Shown here: positions 1 to 9,419 of the stretch, in pieces
Layout: each line of letters opens with the position of its first letter
How positions within the stretch are numbered: position 1 is the stretch's first letter
The notes under the pieces: model-generated
Databases searched by the model: none
Told to the model about the DNA's origin: nothing
The model's input: only the letters and a program-made list of their open reading frames with translations
Position numbers and translations under genes: made by a program
Origin: Liriodendron chinense
Lineage: Eukaryota > Streptophyta > Magnoliopsida > Magnoliales > Magnoliaceae
Direction of reading: 5' to 3'
Assembly (NCBI GenBank): GCA_003013855.2
Contig: ML058384.1
Location: 16,006,176 to 16,070,175, forward strand
DNA: 64,000 nt

Positions 1-511
1 TTTGGGTGAACCAAAGTGGGTCCCGTCTATCCATTTTGTCAGAAAATGCGCGGTTACAGTAGAAAAACGGAATTTTAGGAAAAAGTTACTAATTTTAGTA
101 ATTCTGAATTTTAGTTTGTTTCTTCTTTTTAGAGTTTTTTTTGCTTCTTTAGGAGTTTCTATTTTTGTTAAGGAATCGTGAGTTTTAAAAAGAGTTTACT
201 TAGTAGTAGTCTTTAATTAGAATTTTACTATTTTTAGTAACTTTCTATTTTAGGAAACTTACTATTTTTAGTAAGTACGAATTAGGGTTTATTTAATAAT
301 ATATAAGGATGTTAAATTCGTTCTTAATGTGAAATTTCATATTATTATTCAATAAAATTTTGGCTTTTACTGATTTTATCTCGTGGATTCGAGATTTTAC
401 CTTGTGGATTCGAGGAAGCCCTGTTGAGGAGTCCAGGAAGCCTTATGGATTCAAGGTAATTATCCTGTGAGAAAGATGGTAATCGACCTCATCACGTCCT
501 CACTACGCTCG
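1..511 (+). repeat. 5' LTR (left-truncated by the window) of a Ty3/gypsy deletion derivative
   Basis: This block is a direct repeat of about 1890-2397: both contain the ATGCGCGGTTAC/ATGTGCGGTTAC stretch, the runs of TACTATTTTTAGTAA, and the CTCGTGGATTCGAGATTTT segment near the end. It stops at 511, immediately before a tRNA-Met type primer site, so it reads as the 5' LTR. By comparison with the 3' copy, roughly the first 200 bases lie outside the window. The two copies differ at many sites, which suggests an old insertion. Confidence 0.8.
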
Positions 512-523
512 TGGTATCAGAGC
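512..523 (+). other. Primer binding site (initiator tRNA-Met)
   Basis: TGGTATCAGAGC matches the complement of the 3' end of plant initiator tRNA-Met, the usual primer of many Ty1/copia and Ty3/gypsy elements. It lies directly after the LTR and fixes its end and the plus-strand orientation. Confidence 0.85.
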
Positions 524-815
524 AAGGAGTTCCCTCGGGCCGATGTTTCTTTACCAAGGTATGGACAAAATCTCCACTGATAATGATCAAGGGATTCATT
601 ATCTTTACGAGGGAATGGAAACTTTCCATCGGGAGAGACCGAAGACACTATAAATTATACGGGCTTCCCTCTACCATTTTGCAGATGTGCTAATTCTGCC
701 ACGTGCTCAAGGCAGCATTTAACCTCCTGTGGTCGTTGGACAGAATCACAGAGACACGTACGCTTATAGTGGTAATCAGGTACATTGGGTGGATCAGACA
801 GATTGATCCTACAGG

Positions 816-1238
816 ATGATGGATGATCTTCCTAACTTCAATGAACAAACTAACATTAATGGTTGGTTTATTGAAGTTGAACGCTTCTTCAGCCTCATGC
901 AAACTCTTGAAGAGAGGAAGGTTCCATTCGTGGCCTTCATCTTGAAGGGTGATACTGCGAATTGGTGGGTGCAACTTCAGCACCAGCGTACGCAATAGTT
1001 GAAGGCGCCAATTCGCTCATGGTAGCAAATGAAACTACGGTTGCTGGCATGTTTCCTAGACGATGATGAAGATCCAGTTGAGATGGAGTTGCAACAATCA
1101 CCAGTCCTGTCAGCCGCACATATGTTATTCATGCAGACATGGGAGACCCTCTCGAAGCTTTTCAAGTGGAGGGGCAATCTTTTATTTCTGGTCAAAATCC
1201 CATCGAATCTGACGGGGCGAGCGAGATTCCTGACTTAG
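816..1238 (+). pseudogene. Ty3/gypsy gag remnant
   Basis: The frame from 816 gives a gag-like segment: a DLPNF motif, then WFIEVERFF, then a KGDTANWWVQLQ block about 45 residues in. This matches the conserved plant gypsy gag pattern of an acidic start, an aromatic E-x-FF helix and a WW-x-QL motif. In-frame TAG codons follow at about 996-998 and 1023-1025. Gag-like sequence (QMKLRLLACFLDDDEDP) continues past them. It sits between the primer site and the rest of a shortened internal region. It cannot make a complete gag. Confidence 0.7.
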
Positions 1239-1684
1239 AAGAGGAATGTGACAAACAACTTACCATCGTCTCAAAAATTATTTGAAATTCTGAGAAGGTA
1301 AAGGAGATCGTTACCCCATATGTGATGAACAAGGATGATGATCATATAGTCATTTCAGAAATTGTGGATCCCATTTTACAGGAATTCATTAGCATTCTAG
1401 ATGCTACCACACCAACAAATCAGGAACTCGAAGCGATTGTGGTCAATGAACTTTTTGATGAATTGTTCCTTATGCAGGAAATTGTCCTTTCTCAAATAGA
1501 GCCAACTATCGATGTGCCAGAGCACGTAGTGATTATTCATGTTGGCGTGGAGAAGAAGTCAGAGAATTTTTTTGTAGCGTTCCAGGACAAGGTCAGCAAA
1601 TATCGACTTCCGAAGTTGAAAGCAGATCGTGGCCTTAACCTAAGGCGAAACTCGTGGACGAGTTTTTTTTTCAAGTGAGGAGTA
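1137..1684 (+). pseudogene. Internally deleted gypsy polyprotein remnant (RT start joined to polyprotein end)
   Basis: Between 1322 and 1678 an open frame has a segment (DPILQEF) like the linker that precedes reverse transcriptase in gypsy polyproteins. Near 1636-1680 it reads LNLRRNSWTSFF, which resembles the typical C-terminal tail just before the 3' LTR. Protease, most of RT, RNase H and integrase, which normally need about 3 kb, are absent. The internal region is only about 1.17 kb, so this is a deletion derivative that could move only with enzymes supplied in trans. The identity of the 1137-1320 part is uncertain. Confidence 0.5.
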
Positions 1685-1685
1685 T

Positions 1686-2397
1686 GATGTAGGACAAGAA
1701 CCTCCTGATGAAGGACGTGGATCAAGCACATTCCTATCGCACATGGATCGCAAAATATCAAGAAAAGTTGAACAAAAATCATTAATTTTTACATTGATGA
1801 ATCAAAAGAAGGCGGACTGTAAATCGGTCATAACTTTTGATCCGTGAGGAGTTACAGGACGTATAATATATGAATTCCAACTGAAATTTCATTTTAAGGT
1901 AAACCGAAGTGGAACGTATCTGTTTGTTTCACCAAAAAATGTGCGGTTACATCAGAAAATGGGATTTTAGGAAAAAGTTACCATTTTTAGTAATTTTAAA
2001 TTTTAGTTTTTTTCTTCTTTTTAGAGTTTTTGCTTATTTAGGAGTTTTTATTTTTGTTAAGCAATGCGTTTTAAAAAGAGTCTCCTTAGTAGTAGTCTTT
2101 AATTAGAATTTTACTATTTTTAGTAACTTTCTATTTTAGGAAACATACTATTTTTAGTAAGTATGAATTAAGGTTTATTTAGGGATATATCAAGATGTTA
2201 AATTCATTTTAAATGTGAAGTTTCATATTATTATTCAATAAAGTTTTGGTTTTTATTGATTTTCTCTCGTGGATTCGAGATTTTCCCTTGTGGATTCGAC
2301 GAAGCCCTGTTAAGGAGTCTATGGAGCCTTGTGGATTCAAGGTAATTATCCCGTGAGGAAGACGATGATCAACCTCACCATGTCTTCTTTGCGCCAC
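1686..2397 (+). repeat. 3' LTR of the deletion-derivative gypsy element
   Basis: The LTR starts with TGATGTAGGACAAG just after a purine-rich stretch (GTGAGGAGTA) that can act as polypurine tract. It ends near GCGCCACA. Positions from about 1890 onward match 1-511 at the left window edge. Length is about 0.71 kb. The exact ends are set by comparison only, since the sequences have diverged. Confidence 0.7.
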
Positions 2398-2890
2398 ATG
2401 GTAGGAGCATAAAGAAACAAGGGAGAGTGAGATCACCTTCTTCCGTTATAAGAAGCATTAAATCCGAAAGGATAAACATCTCGAATTGATAATAATGAAA
2501 TTTTATCTTTGCAATGCTATTAAGATAGCATATGTAAGTTTTAAACTCTAGTTCAACACTACTTAATGAAAATATTAAACTTACTAACAATGGTAAAGCT
2601 GTCAAAACTACCCCAAATCCCTAAAATAGGTACTTCGAGTTAGGTCTAATCTGTTTGAATACCTATAAGTTGGGTTGATGGGAAGTGACTTACATTTGGT
2701 GTTTGGAAGAAGAAATTCACTTGTAAGTCGCTCATAGGCAAAACTACCAAGAAACTTCCAAAGGCTGGGAGTGAGAATCCCTCCCGTAAGTGACTTACAC
2801 GCAAACGGTCTAATTTTCTAAAAGAAAGGAAAATGAGGGAAATATAGCTCCATTGCAGCAAAACTCAATTCATTGAAAAAGCTCCAGTAA

Positions 2891-2931
<41 letters not shown>

Positions 2932-3070
2932 AACGGCCCTATGCACCTCTCCCTCTTTGCAATTAGGGTTGTTATGCGCCCCTTGCTTCCCCTCTCTCCC
3001 TCTCTGTAGATAGGGTTATGAGTTTTTTTTTCTTTCGTTTAAATTGGCCCGATTTGGTGAGGTCGTGACT
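2398..3070. other. Non-coding stretch with no gene
   Basis: I see no credible coding frame. The only clear structure is the (CT)n tract reported separately and several copies of an AAGTGACTTACA/GTAAGTCGCT-like word at 2685-2800 that recurs at 4500-4545. This could be the edge of a non-autonomous DNA element, but I cannot define its ends. Confidence 0.5.
2893..2929. repeat. (CT)n microsatellite
   Basis: About 18 uninterrupted CT dinucleotides, followed by CT-rich sequence up to about 3008. Such tracts are common in plant 5' leaders, but no gene start follows here. Confidence 0.95.
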
Positions 3071-3465
3071 ATGGGGTCATCTTAATGTATTTTTTGGTAT
3101 ATCCACGCCATCCATTAATTTTGTTTGTCAGCTCTTTAGGGCTTCGGCCTAAACATGAAGTAAATCCAAATCTCAAGTTAGCCACACCATAAGAAACAAT
3201 GGTGATTGAATGTCCACCATTAATAATTTCCTAAGGCCCACCTTAATATTTATTTTCCATCCAAATTGTGGATAAGGTCAAGACATATAAAGGGAAAACA
3301 TAAATATCAGCTTGATCCAAAACTTGTGTGGCCTGCAAGAAGTTTTATTGATGGGCATTCAATCACTATTGTTTCCTATGGTGTGGCCCACTTGAAATTT
3401 AGATTTGCTTCATTTTCAGGCTTGAGCCTTAAAATGAGCTAGCAAAATTGATGGACGGCATGGAT
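3071..3465. mobile_element. Foldback (MITE-like) repeat, GTGGGCCCAC family
   Basis: The left arm reads ...TATATCCACGCCATCCAT... and the right arm carries the inverted match ATGGACGGCATGGAT. Further in, AAACAATGGTGATTGAATG is mirrored by CATTCAATCACTATTGTTT. The unit is therefore a near-perfect palindrome of about 395 bp with no coding capacity. The same arrangement recurs at 8013-8466, 45505-45930 and 49498-49962, so it is a family and not a chance hairpin. Confidence 0.7.
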
Positions 3466-4994
3466 TTGGAACTTGGCCTTCTTTCTTGTAGCCATTGATT
3501 TTTCCATCCATGAATGATATGTTTAAGAGAATATAATCAAAGGGATTGTTTACAACCATAAGAAATCAAATATAGTCCCTTCAAATGGATGTTTCAAAAT
3601 CTTGATTGGACTTATTACTTTCATAAACAATCTTTACTGCCCATTTTTTGGTAATTTTTTTGCTATTGACTGGATGGTTATAATAATTTGATGGGTGTGA
3701 TTTTGTAATTTTTGCTTGGTGGTTCATTAATTATAGGCTGACCTTGATGGAAATGTCCAAATCAATTGATTGGAGTGTCTATGCATCCATTTGCAATATT
3801 TTGTTCTTGAAGTAATTGATCTTGTCTCCTTTTACATGCCTGTTACATGGTCCTATCTAAGTGGGGCCTATCAGGTTAATAGTCTGGATAAGGGAGCCAT
3901 GAATTCTAATTGTAGCATTAGGACATTATTCATCTGAACTCTAGTATACATGGCCTTGTTTGATGTGCTGCATTTGTTTATTTACAAGCTACCAATTGGA
4001 TGGCTGGGATCAAATGTTGGTCATAATGATCGATCAAATGATCAACATAGCTTAGTGAAATTTGGGTCTCACCTGTAATATTGTGGGGTCAAACAGTGCG
4101 TGTTTATTACATAAATATGTATCTAAGCAGGCATCTGATTATGTAATCCAACGTTATTATAAAATGCTTCTCCTAAGGAGTTGTAGATGAGTTTTATTAG
4201 GCTATTGAGTTATAATTTTTCATTTTGGTGCATCTTAGCATTGCCAAGATTTCTACATTCTAGGTATTTTGAATCCAAGAGCCCATTTTTATGACCCACT
4301 TGATGATTAATTTAGCTTAAGAAGTGTCCTAAATATTCATCTAAATGGGCTTAACAAAATGGTATATTTGTTACCAATATTTCTCATATAATTATAATAT
4401 TTTGGAATGATTTTCTCCTCTAAGCTTATTTGGTATGAATATACAGCTTTTTACATGTACCTAACTTATATATCATCTAAATTCAAAAACTAACTTACTT
4501 ATAAGTGACTTACAACTTACATCTAAATAAAATGACTTGTGACTTATGAAAAACTGACGGGCATTCAAATGGGCCCTTATATCACTTTAAAACAGCAAAT
4601 TCAAAAGTTAATAAAAATAAGAAATCATGACTTCACAACCTAAAACTTAAGGACTCACTAGCCCGATTAGGCCGGATCAGCTCTTCTGTCTTGACTTCTT
4701 CTGATCATGGCATACCATAAAAGCATCGATGACCTCCTCTACATCCTTATAAATCCAAAAGTTAAGTGTTTTCTCATGGCCATCCATTTTCCAAGTCCTA
4801 ATTCGGATGGTTATTACCATCTAATAAAGTAATTTTTTTAGTAATCTATTTGTGGAAAATCCCACAGAATAAACGGTTCAATTTTTTTTACCAAGGACAT
4901 TTATCCACAAAAAAAATCATAATCACTGTAAATCTATGAAAGCTCCATAAAAAAATCATCTATGAAAGTTGCAGAGGAATTAGGTCGACATTAT
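3466..4994. other. AT-rich non-coding DNA, no gene seen
   Basis: About 1.5 kb with stops in all frames. I found no alpha/beta-hydrolase motifs here, although the missing 5' exons of the methylesterase gene at 5801 might be expected upstream. A short minus-strand open stretch at about 4685-4750 has no recognisable similarity. Confidence 0.5.
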
Positions 4995-5320
4995 GGGAAC
5001 TTCCCATGAGCTTGAGCTTTGTGGGCCCATTGTGATTTATGTCAAACATCCACACCATCAATTAGATGCATCTTTCCATGGTGAGCCATGGGTCTAAAAA
5101 TTAGGCCAATCCATTACTTATGTGGGCTACACCATAAACAATAGTTGGGAATGAATGCCCACCAGTTGAAACCTTCCTAATTATTTATACGACCCACTAA
5201 TTAAGATGTGGTTCAGACATCTAACCCATCCATTTTGTGCGTCTCACCTTGATGACGGGTCACACCAAATTTCACATCATTTCAAAAATCAGGTGGGCCC
5301 CACCAAGTGCTTTTAGATGT
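4995..5320. repeat. Degenerate foldback-family fragment and (AAAG)n tract
   Basis: Words typical of the foldback family occur (TGTGGGCCCATTGTG near 5028, CACACCATCAATTAG, and CAGGTGGGCCCCACCAA near 5291), but the two arms are not cleanly paired. A short (AAAG)n run follows at about 5376-5396. Confidence 0.5.
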
Positions 5321-5470
5321 TTTAGGGAACACTACAGAGAAAATTGAGTTAAAGACTAAAAAAAATAAAAATAAAAAGAAAGAAAGAAAGAAAGAGTGCA
5401 ATCCAAACAAGCACTTAGATGTTTGCTCTCTTTTCCGACAGTAAATGCCGGAGAAGCCAATCATTCTAAC

Positions 5471-5840
5471 CATGAAGTGTGGACTGGAGCAAATGGACTG
5501 TCCATGATTGAATAATAGTTGCTAGCTAATTGTTTTATTTGTTACGCAGAAGGGTCGGTCAGAGTACATCAATGCATTCAATTTTTGTATGGTGGGCCAT
5601 GAAGTGTGGACTTGAGAAAATGGACGGTCCATGATTGAATAATAGTTGCTAGCTAATTGTTTTATTGTTACACAGGAGGGTCGGTCAGAGTACATCAATG
5701 CATTCAATTTTTGTATGGTGGCCCATGAAGTGTGGACTTGAGAAAATGGACGGTCCATGATTGAATAATAGTTGCTAACTTTGTCTTATTTGTTACACAG
5801 AAGGATCGGTCAGAGTACATCAATGCATTCGAAAGATGGT
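5471..5840 (+). repeat. Three tandem copies of a ~127-bp unit containing a splice acceptor and exon start
   Basis: Units begin with CATGAAGTGTGGACT at 5471, 5598 and 5724 (periods 127 and 126). Each contains an intron 3' end (TTTGTTACRCAG or a close variant) and the first ~30 bases of the exon that is complete only in the third copy (from 5801). After CATCAATGCATTC the first two copies run back into intron-like sequence, while the third continues as exon. The shared word GTATGG at the switch point suggests a microhomology-mediated duplication. Confidence 0.85.
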
Positions 5841-7995
5841 ATGGATTAGGGCCAGATAAGCCTCCTACAAGTGTATTGATGCGCAAGGAATTTCAACGCA
5901 AACTCATGTATAATATGAGCCCAGAAGAGGTATGGTAATATCGAAAAGGAATGACTCGAACGAGTCGACTCAGATTTAGTCATAACCAATCTGGTTTGAT
6001 ACTGTGAGCCACCCTGACTCGCTCAAGTCAGGTAGATTCAGCGTCGAGTCGCACCTGACTCACAGTAGGACTTAGTCCATCTGAGTGAGTCTTTTAACTA
6101 TGCTTTCATTGTTGATTCAGCTTTCGGTATGCATGGAAAATGTGTACAAAATCCAAACCAATCATCACAGATGGGCCATCTTGGATAGACCCACTTGCAA
6201 ATTTGACACAGACTAGATAGTGCTTGCCCTTGGATAATTAAAAATGGACGTGTAGGGTGTTCTGCTCACATAAACGTTTGCCCATGTGTACGGAAAGCTA
6301 GTCAGTGATGACTGATGGGTAAATGCTAAAGGGCCGAGAGTTTGTATAGTGTATGTTTGGGTCGTTGGGGCCATGGCTCAGTGATCCAGACCATTTATAT
6401 GATGAGTCTCAAATAGATGGCCCATGCACCAATTTGATATGGAATATGTGGCTTTTTTTATTTTTAAATAGGAATGGTTGTGATATTTTCTTTTTTTACC
6501 ATTGATTTATTAGGCCACCTATTTAAGGAATATCATTTTTCTCTCCGGGAAGATTTTTGATGCATCAGCCGTTCAAGTGGGGCCCACAGATAGCATCGGT
6601 CTGGACCACTGAACCATGGACCTCACTTCTAGAACGTCCAAGCTGAGTAAGAGGTGGGTCACATAATAATGATCACCTGAAGTGGTCCACTCCATAATGG
6701 CAACAACGTTTGAAATCAATGCATAGCAGATGGTCTGACTCAATGTTTGGTTGTGGCCCACCGAATGTGTGCATGGGTCTGATTTTCAACCCAGATGATC
6801 TTCTTCTATGGTTTGGCCCCACCATTTAACAACTGTGGCTTTACCGAGCCACAATGATGGGATGATTATGGTTATCTAATCAAAATTATGCCCAGATGGG
6901 CATGATATGCCTCATTGGACCGTCTGTTTTTTAGGCCATGTCCAATACAAACATTCCTAGGATAAACTTATAAGTAGAAATAGACATGCGATACCCACTG
7001 ATATTTTAACGACATCCAATCCGTCCATCATGTGCGAGCCCTAGTATCATCCGTGGAGCCCAAAAAACCCGACCGATCCAAACATCAAGTGGGCCATATT
7101 GCAGGGAACAGTTGGGATGAGGATACCCACTATTAAAAAAAACCTTCTAGACTGTACGTGGGGCCCACCCATAAGATGCATCGAACTAAGGATAAAGGGA
7201 CATCCAGAAAAAAAAAAAAAAAAGGTTATTTCAAAACTCAGATGGACCACACAACGTGTGATTTTGGAAATTTTAGGATAATTTTATGTGGAGTGGGCCC
7301 ACCTGAGTTTTGGGATCCAAGAAGACCTGGAGGCTGCGCACATGATGGACAGATTGGATGTCATTAAAACATCATAGTGGGCCCCACAAGTGGATTGGCA
7401 GGTCAACCTTATCCTAGAATGTTTGTCCTTGATTTCTGGTCGAGTCGATTTGACTTGGCTGAGTTTTATGTTGAGTCACTGGCTTAGAACTATGTAATAA
7501 TGTGTGACTCGACTCATGGCAACCCGATTACTAATAATGCTGTGAGCCACCGACTTACTCGGTTCGAGTTGACTCGGCCCATTTTCGAGTCGAGTCAGCA
7601 AGTTTAATTAGAACCATGAGTTAAACAGCCAGATTCAGGACGTTGCCCCTTGACTGTAAATCTTGTTGTGTTTGTTGGTCTTGAACTTGACCTGGGCTCG
7701 ACTCGGATTGGCTCAGGACTCGACCCTAGCTGCAATGCTCTTACGCCCATGTCCAGTCATGGCAGTGGCGAATGCGAACATCGGAGTCGGAGACGGTGTT
7801 GACAAGGTGACACGGATCTGCATAAGGGGCACCAAAGACACGTTCTACAAGGAGAAAAGCTTCCAAGCTCAGATCAAGATGTGGCCACCAAGACAAATAC
7901 TGACCGTTGAGAGTGACCACAGCCCATTCTTTTCAGCCCCGACCCAGCTCTTCAGCTTGCTAGTCGAGGCCACAGCTTCAATCTCTTGTGATTAA
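5801..7995 (+). pseudogene. MES17-like: 3' half of a MES17-type methylesterase gene (two exons, 5' half absent)
   Basis: Exons 5801-5929 and 7717-7995 join in phase 0 across a GT...AG intron (CAGAAGAG|GTATGG, TTGGCTCAG|GACTCG) to give about 134 residues ending at TAA. The product has GLGPDKPPTS, FQRKLMYNMSPEE, then DSTLAAMLLRP, and ends with ESDHSPFFS. This order and wording match plant methylesterases (SABP2/MES family of alpha/beta-hydrolases), most closely MES17, which hydrolyses methyl-indole-3-acetate in the cytosol. The catalytic Asp (in GTKDT) and His (in SDHSPFF) are retained. The N-terminal half, with the oxyanion-hole HG motif and the GHSxGG serine nucleophile, is not in the 5.4 kb upstream. 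The fragment alone cannot be an active hydrolase. It is either a truncated pseudogene or the 3' end of a gene with very distant 5' exons. Confidence 0.75.
5930..7716 (+). other. 1.79-kb intron of the methylesterase fragment, filled with repeats
   Basis: It contains ACTCG/CGAGT-rich segments near both ends (about 5944-6095 and 7435-7610), each with the phrase CTGTGAGCCACC. Several degenerate foldback-family pieces lie between them (for example GTGGGGCCCACA at 6578-6589, GTGGGCCCACCTG at 7291-7303, TGGGCCCCACAAG at 7378-7390). A poly-A run lies at 7209-7225. I see no coding sequence inside it. Confidence 0.6.
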
Positions 7996-8012
7996 AGGTT
8001 TATTCAGCGCCC

Positions 8013-8466
8013 AGGCTCTCTGGGACCCAACATGTTTCATATTTAAAATCTACTCCGTCCATCAGGTTCTATTCCCGGTTTTAGGACATGGGTCAGAAGA
8101 TCAGCTAGATTCACAACTCAGGTGGGCCACACCACAGGTAACAATGTGCACTGGATGCCAACCATAGATTTTTTTTTTTATTTTAGTGGGGCTACCATGG
8201 TGTTCATCTTTCATCAAACCCATTGATCAGGTGTAACTCACCAGGATGAAGTGAAGATAGAAAAATCAACCTGATCCAAACTCAGGTGCCTCAAATTGCG
8301 TGAAACTAGAAATTTTATGAGCAATTTTACATTGTTCACATTGTCGTGGTCCACCCGAGTTATATGTGGTCTGATGTTCATTTATGTAGGTTTCAAATAA
8401 GCCTTTTCACATGATGGACAGAGTAGATTTACATAGACAACATGGGGGGCCGTACAGAGCTTGGGT
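8013..8466. mobile_element. Foldback (MITE-like) repeat just after the methylesterase stop codon
   Basis: The left end GCTCTCTGGGACCCAACATG...AATCTACTCCGTCCATCA is mirrored by the right end TGATGGACAGAGTAGATTTACATAGACAACATGGGGGGCC...AGAGCTTGG. It lies 18 bp after the methylesterase stop and so would supply much of any 3' UTR. The outermost bases and target duplication cannot be fixed by eye. Confidence 0.65.
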
Positions 8467-8669
8467 GTTTCACGCGCTGGTGTTGTAGACAATTCCCATC
8501 AACAATATAAGCATTGTATGCTCTCATTTCACTGTATGAAAATGTTTTAAAGGTTTCCTTCTCGAGTGTGAGAGACTGAATCTTTGGTTAGAAAGTGGAG
8601 ACAAGTACTTCCCTTTTTTTATAGGTTCAAGGGTTCAAATCACACATATAGGATGGTGCAAAGCACTGT

Positions 8670-9353
8670 CAAGACCCAAAGGTCATTGGCAAGGGCTTGA
8701 GCCAAGGGCCCTTGTGGTGCAATCATGTCTATTGGTGTGTTATGGTGAACCACCAAGAGACATTGTCAGAGACATGTGTCTAATTAGATTGCCTGAACAA
8801 CATCTTAAAGGGAAGGACTAATTAAAAGAGGCTCTTTTCTATCTATAAAATGATGTCTTCAATCTTGAAAAAACAGTGGAATTCGATCACTCAACCCCTC
8901 TCCGGTGATCGAGCCTCGTCAATTATATTTTGAATTATATTGAAAATTCTCTGGTTCGAGTGATCGAGCCTCCTTAATTATATTTTGAATTTTATTGAAA
9001 ATTCCCTTGCTGCTTTTTGGCATGTTCGAGTGATCGAATGTTTGCGTTGTTTTGTGTATTTTATTTCTAATTCTGTTGTATCTCTATATAAGCAATTGTA
9101 ATCTGGGTTAGGGTTATATGAGTGACGTCCAAAAGGGATTAGAAGGTTTTGGGAGAGAAAAAGGTAAGGTTTTCTCTATAGTTTTGATTCGATGAGTGAT
9201 TCATCTCTTGTAACTTTGTTTTCATAGTGGAATTGTTGCTTTTTCCCGCAAGGGTTTTTTCACATAAATTTCATGTATTCTCTAGTTGAATTTATTTGTG
9301 CAATTATGATTGTTTTGTTTAATTCTTCTCTAAATTGCATCCGTGACCCCAAT
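8670..9353 (+). repeat. 5' LTR of a decayed Ty1/copia element
   Basis: The right end is set by the primer-like site at 9357. A promoter-like CTCTATATAAGC lies at 9082-9093, as expected inside an LTR. A ~60-bp segment (TGATCGAGCCTC...AATTATATTTTGAATT) is duplicated in tandem at about 8905-9005. The left end is uncertain: TG starts at about 8668 and 8736 are both possible. Confidence 0.6.
9083..9091 (+). promoter_or_regulatory. TATA box of the copia 5' LTR
   Basis: CTATATAAG fits the plant TATA consensus and lies about 270 bp before the primer binding site, a normal U3/R position for a copia LTR. Confidence 0.5.
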
Positions 9354-9356
9354 AGG

Positions 9357-9368
9357 TGGTATTAGAGA
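9357..9368 (+). other. Degenerate tRNA-Met primer binding site of the copia element
   Basis: TGGTATTAGAGA differs from the canonical TGGTATCAGAGC at only two positions and sits between the LTR-like block and the gag start. Confidence 0.65.
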
Positions 9369-9419
9369 AATCGTTAGGAATCAATTAGAATATGAGACAA
9401 AACATCATTGGCTTCAAGC

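Noticed and set aside
2640..4577. Possible hAT-like element with AAGTGACTTACA words and TTTGAATGCC-like ends
   Set aside because: Inverted ends are too short and imperfect and no 8-bp target duplication can be seen.
4685..4750. Minus-strand open stretch (DVEEVIDAFMVCHD) as a possible exon
   Set aside because: Short, with no matching splice sites or neighbouring exons and no family similarity I can name.
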